Shown here: in pieces, positions 1 through 4,713 of the stretch
Position numbering within the stretch: the first letter of the stretch is position 1
How the letters are laid out: each line of letters starts with the position of its first letter
Assembly: GCA_903854455.1 (NCBI GenBank)
Contig: CAINWJ010000137.1
Span: forward strand, 1 to 12,544
Source: Candidatus Peribacteria bacterium
Lineage (GTDB): Bacteria; Patescibacteriota; Gracilibacteria; Peribacterales; Peribacteraceae
DNA length: 12,544 bases
Reading direction: 5' to 3'
Program-made: the position numbers and the translations under genes
The notes under the pieces: generated by a model
Database searches by the model: none
Seen by the model: only the letters and a program-made list of their open reading frames with translations
Told to the model about the DNA's origin: nothing

Positions 1-135
1 CTGCTTACACAAATGATCATTGCTTATCGTCGCAAGTACCTGAATGATGAAACTGCAAAGAATGCCTTTGCCAAAATCGATGATCTCAGCAAAATGCTCT
101 ATTCATTTTACAAAAAGCTGACTGCTGACCGCTGA
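1..135 (+). CDS. C-terminus of a four-helix-bundle (S23/IVP-like) protein, partial
   Basis: The reading frame is open from the first base and stops at TGA 133-135, giving 44 residues that end KMLYSFYKKLTADR. The start lies outside the window. The pattern TQMIIAYRRKYLND followed by a charged helix and DDLSKMLYSFYKKL resembles the last two helices of the small four-helix-bundle family first found as proteins encoded in 23S rRNA intervening sequences (TIGR02436/PF05635). Members of that family typically read xTQLxIAxxLGYLsxxxxxxxxxxxxxxSKML near the C-terminus. Their function is not established. The last residues (LTADR) are encoded by a 7-bp tandem repeat that runs on past the stop codon. The family call is from motif memory only, on a fragment, so another small helical protein is possible. 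Confidence 0.5.
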   Translation: MLTQMIIAYRRKYLNDETAKNAFAKIDDLSKMLYSFYKKLTADR

Positions 136-154
136 TCGCAGATCGCTGACCGCT
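117..154. repeat. 7-bp tandem repeat, about 5 copies (GCTGAYC)
   Basis: Five consecutive heptamers can be read from 117: GCTGACT, GCTGACC, GCTGATC, GCAGATC, GCTGACC, then a partial GCT. The array covers the last codons and the stop of the upstream gene and ends five bases before the obgE start codon, so it fills the place where a ribosome binding site would lie. The unit is not a multiple of three, so a copy-number change would alter the upstream protein's C-terminus. Confidence 0.85.
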
Positions 155-159
155 CTTCT

Positions 160-1455
160 ATGTTCTTAGATCAGGCAACTATCCAGGTATCGGGGGGTAA
201 CGGCGGTAAAGGCTGCGTCAGCTGGCGCAGAGAGAAGGGCGAACCCCGTGGCGGACCGAACGGTGGAGACGGTGGTGACGGTGGCGATGCCATCGCACTC
301 GCTGATCCGAATACCGATACACTTTCGGACTTCGCCAGTCGCAAAAGATTTCATGCTGAGCACGGCGAAGGCGGCATGGGCAAGAACTGCGCAGGTCATG
401 GCGGCAAAGACCTGATCTTGCGCGTTCCGCCAGGAACAATCATTTCTGAAGTTCTGGAAGACGGCAGGACGAAGCAGATAGCCGACCTCTCCACGACGGG
501 CGATCAAATGATCGTGGCACGCGGAGGGCGCGGTGGGTACGGCAATTCTCACTTCACCAGCTCCACTCGTCAGGCACCGGATTTTGCAGAGCTCGGGGAA
601 CCCGGAGAGACGAGGAGAATCAGCATGGAACTGAAGCTCGTCGCCGATGTCGGCATCATCGGGTACCCCAGTGTCGGGAAATCATCGCTGATCGCCGCGG
701 TTTCCAGAGCTCGACCGAAAATCGCCGACTATCCGTTCACGACACTCGTTCCGAATCTGGGTGTCGTTTCCGTCGCCGGGCGCGAGTTCGTCCTCTGCGA
801 TGTCCCAGGATTGATCGAAGGTGCCAGTGAGGGGAAAGGGCTCGGCCACGCGTTCCTCAAGCACATCGAGCGGTGCGGCATCCTGATCCATCTACTGGAT
901 GTCTCCCGCGATGACATCGTCGCTGACTACAAGGCCATCCGGAAGGAACTCAAGAACCACTCCCCTGCCCTGGCGGAACGCCGGGAGTTCGTCGTGCTCA
1001 ACAAGGTCGACCTGATTGGCAATGATGCCGCTCCCTGGCTAACGGCACTGAAGAAAGCGAAGATCAAAGTCTTCAGTTCCATCTCCGCAGCAACGCACTT
1101 CGGAACGGATAAGCTGATGAAGGCGCTGCTGCCTGCGATTATCGAAGAGAAGGATAAGCGTCGCATTGCCGATGAAACAGAGATCAATATCGATGAGCTC
1201 CCGGTGCTGAAGCCTCATCTACTGATCGATAAGATGGGTGCATTCCGCATCGATCGACGGGACGGCATCCTCCATGTCAGCGGGAAGCGACTGGAGCGAC
1301 TCGTGGCAATGACTGATCTGGACAGTGTCGGCGCAGCCAATCGCCTCCGAAACGTCGTCGAGCGCATCGGACTAAAGAAAGCCGCGGAACGTGAAATGAA
1401 ACCCGGTGACAAAGTATTTATCGGGGAGAAGAGGGTGGATGAGGTGATTTGGTAA
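160..1455 (+). CDS. obgE: Obg-family GTPase ObgE/CgtA
   Basis: ObgE is a GTPase that binds the 50S ribosomal subunit in late assembly and links growth to GTP and (p)ppGpp levels; it acts in the cytoplasm. The 431-residue protein has all three expected domains. Residues 1-158 are the glycine-rich Obg fold (GGNGGKG near 12-18, then repeated GGDGGD). The G domain follows, with G1 GYPSVGKSS at 168-176, the switch I region YPFTTLVPNLG at 191-201, G3 DVPG at 214-217, G4 NKVD at 281-284 and a G5 SISA near 307-310. The OCT C-terminal domain covers about 350-431. Length is normal for the family (about 330-450). The ATG at 160 starts directly with MFLDQATIQV, typical of Obg, so the start is secure although no Shine-Dalgarno is visible. 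It stands alone, without the usual rplU-rpmA neighbours in view. Confidence 0.97.
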   Translation: MFLDQATIQVSGGNGGKGCVSWRREKGEPRGGPNGGDGGDGGDAIALADPNTDTLSDFASRKRFHAEHGEGGMGKNCAGHGGKDLILRVPPGTIISEVLEDGRTKQIADLSTTGDQMIVARGGRGGYGNSHFTSSTRQAPDFAELGEPGETRRISMELKLVADVGIIGYPSVGKSSLIAAVSRARPKIADYPFTTLVPNLGVVSVAGREFVLCDVPGLIEGASEGKGLGHAFLKHIERCGILIHLLDVSRDDIVADYKAIRKELKNHSPALAERREFVVLNKVDLIGNDAAPWLTALKKAKIKVFSSISAATHFGTDKLMKALLPAIIEEKDKRRIADETEINIDELPVLKPHLLIDKMGAFRIDRRDGILHVSGKRLERLVAMTDLDSVGAANRLRNVVERIGLKKAAEREMKPGDKVFIGEKRVDEVIW

Positions 1456-1496
1456 GCGATCAACGACGAGCGAGCAGCGGACAGCAACGAATCCGG

Positions 1497-1525
1497 TTGA
1501 ACCAAACTCGAAACATCTTTACTCT
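1497..1525 (+). promoter_or_regulatory. weak candidate promoter for tRNA-Ala
   Basis: TTGAAC (1497-1502) and TACTCT (1520-1525) are 17 bases apart, and the -10-like box ends 10 bases before the tRNA. The match to consensus is 4/6 and 3/6, so this rests mainly on spacing and position. Confidence 0.2.
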
Positions 1526-1535
1526 CTCATCACTT

Positions 1536-1611
1536 GGGGCTGTAGCTCAGCTGATAGAGCGCCGCATTCGCATTGCGGAGGTCGAGGGTTTAAATCCCTT
1601 CAGCTCCACCA
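1536..1611 (+). tRNA. tRNA-Ala(CGC), CCA encoded
   Basis: It folds as a full cloverleaf. The acceptor is GGGGCTG/CAGCTCC with the G3-U70 wobble pair, the alanine identity element. The D stem is GCTC/GAGC and the anticodon stem CCGCA/TGCGG with loop TTCGCAT, giving anticodon CGC (1569-1571), which reads GCG. The variable loop is AGGTC, the T stem GAGGG/CCCTT, the discriminator A, and CCA is encoded (1609-1611). The D loop is AGCTGATA and the T loop TTTAAAT. Position 19 is therefore A instead of G and position 56 is U instead of C, a paired change that keeps the elbow contact. An AT-richer lipoprotein gene follows. Confidence 0.96.
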
Positions 1612-1612
1612 A

Positions 1613-1628
1613 TGGCTTACAGAAGCCA
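1613..1628 (+). terminator. hairpin just after tRNA-Ala
   Basis: The perfect 6-bp stem TGGCTT/AAGCCA closes a 4-base loop (ACAG), two bases after the encoded CCA. No U-run follows, so it may be a 3' processing or weak termination signal instead of a classical terminator. Confidence 0.3.
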
Positions 1629-1722
1629 ATATTACTACACAAGACTCATGTCAGAATACCTAACTTCGAAGCAAACCTAACGAAGGCTGTATTGTTGCGA
1701 CATCATATTCTAGAATGCAGTT

Positions 1723-2457
1723 ATGATGATTAAGTTACCAATTGCATTAATCGTTTTAAGTATCCTTATTACGGCTTGCGGTGCTCCAAGAGAGGCGTCT
1801 TCTGGTACCAAGATGACACTTGCTGATTTTATGAGAAATCGGCCGTCTGCCTGGAGTGTCACAAATAGAGACCAATGTGATGTCATGCAAAGCCCTTTGC
1901 ATGACGAATGTCTGATTACTATCGCAAAGAACGAAAATGACATTTCGCTTTGCGAACGTCTTCCTTCGGAACCGTACCAAGGCATACCCGCCGAGCTTTC
2001 CCCCAGCCGTGACAATTGTATTTTCAAAGTTGCTGAACATTCAAGCAACGTCGAGCTTTGCTCTGGAATCAATAGTCCTACAGCTGTCGGCAATTGTCTT
2101 ACTGTTGTGCTTCCATTAGCTACGATTAGTGAGGCATCTGCCTTGATTCCATTAGATCAGCGTACGAAGTATTCGGTTTTCTGTGAAATGATTCAACCTA
2201 CAAATGATTACGAAGTCACTCAGAAAGCCCAATGTTTTAGTAACGCCGCAATTTATGAAATGAACCCTTCACTCTGCGAGAAGTCGATTGTACCGAACAG
2301 CCTTCTTTTTAACGGAAGCAGTTGTTTTCATGAGATAGCAACATCTCTCAATCGCACAGACATTTGCGACAGAATTACATTCGATAGCTTGCGGCAGGCA
2401 TGCAAAAATACGGTGGCTATCCGTCTTTCAAAGGGAATTGGTCCAAAGCAGCAGTAA
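1723..2457 (+). CDS. secreted lipoprotein with repeated CX13C units
   Basis: The function is unknown. Residues 1-18 form a signal peptide ending in the lipobox LITAC, so Cys19 should be lipidated and the protein anchored to the membrane. The mature part contains 12 more cysteines. Four pairs have identical spacing, CX13C: 63/77, 99/113, 171/185 and 201/215. They share a pattern of Cys, hydrophobic residue, Ala at unit position 6, and Leu or Ile before the second Cys (for example CLITIAKNENDISLC). Cys125/154 and Cys52 and Cys227 look like diverged or partial units. The even number and regular spacing suggest disulfide-linked helical hairpins; this is inference. Two ATG codons are adjacent (1723, 1726); no Shine-Dalgarno is seen. 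The gene is AT-richer than obgE and lies 111 bases after tRNA-Ala, inside the proposed cassette. Tandem stops TAA-TGA end it. Confidence 0.85.
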   Translation: MMIKLPIALIVLSILITACGAPREASSGTKMTLADFMRNRPSAWSVTNRDQCDVMQSPLHDECLITIAKNENDISLCERLPSEPYQGIPAELSPSRDNCIFKVAEHSSNVELCSGINSPTAVGNCLTVVLPLATISEASALIPLDQRTKYSVFCEMIQPTNDYEVTQKAQCFSNAAIYEMNPSLCEKSIVPNSLLFNGSSCFHEIATSLNRTDICDRITFDSLRQACKNTVAIRLSKGIGPKQQ

Positions 2458-2754
2458 TGAGATTTTGATGTAGTTGGAAAAATATTGCTGTATGTTCTTA
2501 TGTTCCTTGTTTAAGTTTACATCCTAGATCGTAGCTCAGGCTGGAAGAGGCACTGCTGAGGCATGCATCAGGGCCTTAGCGTTCTTGAGCCTGCCCATCA
2601 TCGCAGCGACCAAATCACTCATTCCTGCCAGTACGGTGTTCCAACTCAGACCAATTGCCTCCACCAACACAGTTTTCGACCATCCTAAGATTTACAATTA
2701 TGCAATCACATTCAATGGAAAGTATCCCTCTCACAGCAGTAGAATGAGAACCTC
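2458..2754. other. intergenic region with a foldable segment and a CCACCA-type end
   Basis: No convincing gene is seen here. The first 70 bases are AT-rich. From about 2532 the sequence changes: TAGCTCAGGCTGGAAGAG resembles a tRNA D arm. Nested stems follow: CAGGCT/AGCCTG (2537-2542 with 2588-2593), AGGC/GCCT (2548-2551 with 2573-2576) and CTGA/TCAG (2556-2559 with 2568-2571). At 2657-2666 lies GCCTCCACCA, like a tRNA or tmRNA 3' end. No acceptor or anticodon stem can be completed, so no RNA gene is called. The last 90 bases should hold the promoter of the Kazal gene, but no clear boxes are visible. Confidence 0.4.
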
Positions 2755-3504
2755 ATGGACTTGAGGCATGCACTGATCCGACGGTCGAGAAACACATTCA
2801 CACTGATGAGTGCGCTCGTCGTGATGGTGCTGCCGCTCGTTGTTTCTGGTGCATCGCAAGATATCCCTTGTCTCCAAAAAGCTGCACATGACCGCGCCAA
2901 TGCGATGCACGGCGTCTTCGACGATTACGCAAATGAATCCAAGAGACTAGGAGACAAGCTGGGCGACGATGAAGACCGGTCACTCAATCAGACTGATCTG
3001 AACTTCCGGCAATCCGAGCTGGACCGCATCAACCGTGATTACTCCTACGGGATGAGTGCGGCGTGGGCCAATGTCACCGGACGTCTGAAGCAGGTGTGGA
3101 CTGACTACCAGCAGGCACGCGTCGCCTGCGGATTTGGCACGACGACCCAGATCCCTAGTTACCCGACAAACCAGCCGCCACCGTTTGGCAACACGCAGTA
3201 TCTGCCATCCGTCCCACAAATTCCGTACGGATGGAATGGTGGTGGGTACTATCAACCGCAGCCCATCTGCCCACAGCAGATTCTCCCGACACCCCCAAAC
3301 GACTGCACCTACTCCTGCCAACGTGACTGGAACGGCTGCAAGATCTGTAATCTGAAGTGTCCAAGCCTCATGCTACCGCCGAATGCCTGCGCCTGCCCCA
3401 TGATTTATGCACCGGTCTGCGGTGGCGATGGGCGAACGTACGACAACAGCTGCGCTGCGGCATGCACCGGAGCGGGTGTGAGGTATGGGGGAGTGTGCAG
3501 GTAG
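2755..3504 (+). CDS. secreted protein with C-terminal Kazal-type protease inhibitor domain
   Basis: Residues 1 to about 33 form a signal peptide (basic start HALIRRSRN, then a hydrophobic core, cleavage probably after VSGA). Residues 34-125 form a charged, probably helical domain with one Cys at each end (39 and 125). A Pro/Gly/Tyr/Gln-rich linker covers about 128-180. Next is a short Cys-rich stretch (C184, C188, C195, C198, C202), then a Kazal domain at 212-248. Its key residues are CACP, PVCG (220-223), DGRTYDN (225-231), C233, C237 and the final C248. By analogy with ovomucoid domains the reactive-site P1 residue would be Met216, which suggests elastase-, chymotrypsin- or subtilisin-like targets (inference). 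The base composition is like the host genes, unlike the two lipoprotein genes either side. An internal ATG at 2806 would remove the basic N-region, so 2755 is preferred. Confidence 0.85.
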   Translation: MDLRHALIRRSRNTFTLMSALVVMVLPLVVSGASQDIPCLQKAAHDRANAMHGVFDDYANESKRLGDKLGDDEDRSLNQTDLNFRQSELDRINRDYSYGMSAAWANVTGRLKQVWTDYQQARVACGFGTTTQIPSYPTNQPPPFGNTQYLPSVPQIPYGWNGGGYYQPQPICPQQILPTPPNDCTYSCQRDWNGCKICNLKCPSLMLPPNACACPMIYAPVCGGDGRTYDNSCAAACTGAGVRYGGVCR

Positions 3505-3531
3505 AAGCGGAAAGTAGAAAATGGAAAATTC

Positions 3532-3549
3532 TGGTCTTCACGTAGACCA
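3532..3549 (+). terminator. hairpin downstream of the Kazal gene
   Basis: A 6-bp stem TGGTCT/AGACCA with a 6-base loop lies 28 bases after the stop codon. A second small stem, ACCAA/TTGGT, overlaps its 3' side. No U-run follows, so termination is only a possibility. Confidence 0.25.
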
Positions 3550-3594
3550 ACGGAATTGGTAGAATCAATATGCGTCATTCGTTGTGTACCACGT

Positions 3595-3669
3595 GGCCCG
3601 GTAGCTCAGTGGTAGAGCGCAGGCCTGAAGAGCCTGGCGTCGTCAGTTCGATTCTGACCTGGGCCACCA
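3595..3669 (+). tRNA. tRNA-Phe(GAA), CCA encoded
   Basis: This is a complete cloverleaf. Acceptor GGCCCGG/CTGGGCC (one G-U), D arm GCTC-AGTGGTA-GAGC with normal G18G19, anticodon stem CAGGC/GCCTG with loop CTGAAGA (anticodon GAA), variable loop GCGTC, T arm GTCAG-TTCGATT-CTGAC, discriminator A, then CCA at 3667-3669. Its last 16 bases plus the next base (3654-3670) are repeated exactly at 4674-4690, so the gene looks like the attachment site of an inserted unit. A lipoprotein start codon lies only 22 bases downstream. Confidence 0.97.
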
Positions 3670-3670
3670 T
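3654..3670. repeat. left direct repeat (tRNA-Phe 3' end), attL-like
   Basis: CTGACCTGGGCCACCAT is identical to 4674-4690, 1020 bases downstream. It spans the 3' side of the T stem, the acceptor 3' strand, CCA and one further base. The bases on either side of the two copies differ (T/A before, C/G after). Confidence 0.9.
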
Positions 3671-3691
3671 CAAGTATGTCCAATAAAGTGT

Positions 3692-4618
3692 ATGCCTCTG
3701 CGCATTTCAGTAATGATTGGCTTTATTGTTTTACTTTCAAGTTGCTCTCTAATTCCGAGTGAAATTAAAGCTCCTATCAACGAATCTTCTTCAACTTTCT
3801 CATTTTCATCATCTTCTTCCAGTTCACAAATTGATGAAGTTGCAAAGTGGACTGCAACTCTCCGCAACGAAGACCTGCTAGTCAAGAAAAATGGGCGAGA
3901 AGATGTTATTCAAAGAATTGCAAACAGTGATAGTGGAGAAACGAGAGATGGCTATTTATATCTCATTGGTGAGAATGCAGTGTATGCCGTTTCAAATTAC
4001 TTCGGGAACTCTGTTTTGAATTTAGTTGACCAATCCTCGTTTACAGTACTTGGAAACGGCTATGTAAAGGATCGACGTACAGTTCTATATACTGGGGGTC
4101 TTAAATCGGAGCATCCTGCACTCAATGAAGTCGTCAAAGGTGCAGATGCTCAATCTTTTCACATTGTTGAAGGAAAGCCATATACAGCCCAGGATTCAGT
4201 TCATAAATACACATTTGCAGGTCAGTATATCGAGGGCATCGATAATATCGACTATTACATTGAAGGAATCCACATCTCCGACAGTGACCCGCAAACATTT
4301 AATTCACTTGGCTCGGGATATGCAAAGGATAAAAACCATGTGTACTGCAAACAAAGCATTCTTAGGGATGCTGATCCTGTAACTTTTGAATCTGGGACTC
4401 CTACTTTTTGGAAAGACGCCTCGCATGTTTTCATGTATTGTACGATGCTTCCAGAACTTGATCCTAACACAGTTGAATACTTCGTGCCTGATGTTTATTT
4501 AAAGGATAAAAATGGAATATATGATGTGAATAAACGTAAGCATGTTCGAGAAGAAGAAATACCTTGCCAGGAAGTGCATCCAGACGACAGAGCAAAATTT
4601 CCGCACTGTTTGGAATAG
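3692..4618 (+). CDS. DKNYY-repeat lipoprotein
   Basis: The function is unknown. The 308-residue protein has a signal peptide with lipobox LLSSC, so Cys18 is the predicted lipidated residue. A Ser-rich low-complexity tether follows (about 32-45, including seven or more consecutive Ser). The rest carries repeats of the DKNYY type: YVKDRRTVLY (124-133), YAKDKNHVYC (210-219), FWKDASHVFM (239-248) and YLKDKNGIYD (269-278). Each is preceded or followed by an acidic D-x-x-T/S-F-type segment such as DADPVTFE. DKNYY repeats are typical of cell-surface proteins of uncharacterised role. The ATG at 3692 is 22 bases from the tRNA-Phe 3' end, with no Shine-Dalgarno. A promoter of its own would have to lie inside the tRNA, so read-through from the tRNA promoter is likely. 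The strong AT bias against both flanks suggests transfer. Confidence 0.85.
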   Translation: MPLRISVMIGFIVLLSSCSLIPSEIKAPINESSSTFSFSSSSSSSQIDEVAKWTATLRNEDLLVKKNGREDVIQRIANSDSGETRDGYLYLIGENAVYAVSNYFGNSVLNLVDQSSFTVLGNGYVKDRRTVLYTGGLKSEHPALNEVVKGADAQSFHIVEGKPYTAQDSVHKYTFAGQYIEGIDNIDYYIEGIHISDSDPQTFNSLGSGYAKDKNHVYCKQSILRDADPVTFESGTPTFWKDASHVFMYCTMLPELDPNTVEYFVPDVYLKDKNGIYDVNKRKHVREEEIPCQEVHPDDRAKFPHCLE

Positions 4619-4621
4619 GTG

Positions 4622-4641
4622 CATGAGAATTCGATCTCATG
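4622..4641 (+). terminator. hairpin after the DKNYY lipoprotein gene
   Basis: A perfect 7-bp stem CATGAGA/TCTCATG with loop ATTCGA starts three bases after the stop codon. The bases after it (GATTTATTG) are only partly T-rich. It could end transcription or form part of the right end of the inserted unit. Confidence 0.4.
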
Positions 4642-4673
4642 GATTTATTGCATCGCTCTTGGAAAGCGCTGAA

Positions 4674-4690
4674 CTGACCTGGGCCACCAT
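4674..4690. repeat. right direct repeat (orphan tRNA-Phe 3' fragment), attR-like
   Basis: This is an exact 17-bp copy of 3654-3670. There is no tRNA body in front of it; homology stops at once on the left (A here, T in the tRNA). It is therefore a duplicated 3' fragment and not a second tRNA gene. Confidence 0.9.
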
Positions 4691-4713
4691 GTTCTTATCA
4701 TGCTCAACGAACA

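Larger units (their letters stand above)
1612..2667. mobile_element. possible tRNA-Ala-anchored single-gene cassette
   Basis: This AT-richer unit starts at the 3' end of tRNA-Ala, carries one lipoprotein gene, and ends at 2659-2667 with CTCCACCAA, identical to the tRNA 3' end at 1604-1612. Start-to-start spacing is 1055 bases, close to the 1020 at tRNA-Phe. A 9-bp match is weak alone; the case rests on the parallel with the tRNA-Phe unit. No recombinase is present. Confidence 0.25.
3670..4690. mobile_element. putative mini-element integrated at tRNA-Phe
   Basis: The unit lies between two exact 17-bp copies of the tRNA-Phe 3' end. The left copy belongs to the intact tRNA gene and the right copy is an isolated fragment, the usual outcome of site-specific integration at a tRNA 3' end. 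Its only gene is an AT-rich DKNYY lipoprotein. At about 1 kb with no integrase, it is either a non-autonomous cassette moved in trans or the remnant of a larger element. The right end is 23 bases from the stop of the convergent GT-C/TPR gene, so the unit fits exactly between tRNA and neighbour. Confidence 0.5.

Noticed and set aside
1449..1733. Plus-strand frame of 94 codons across tRNA-Ala
   Set aside because: It overlaps the obgE end and runs straight through the tRNA gene; no protein features are seen.
2525..2666. A tRNA-Leu-like gene or intron-containing tRNA, suggested by the D-arm-like sequence, a GAG-like loop and the CCA end
   Set aside because: The anticodon stem around 2551-2567 does not pair, and TAGATCG cannot pair with TGCCTCC as an acceptor, so no cloverleaf forms.
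2458..2666. tmRNA, because of the CCTCCACCA end
   Set aside because: No matching 5' acceptor half, no recognisable tag-peptide frame and too short for ssrA.
2492..4698. Shared 10-mer ATGTTCTTAT at 2492 and 4689, near both cassette ends
   Set aside because: Many 10-bp matches are expected by chance in 12.5 kb, and the positions relative to the tRNA-like ends do not agree.
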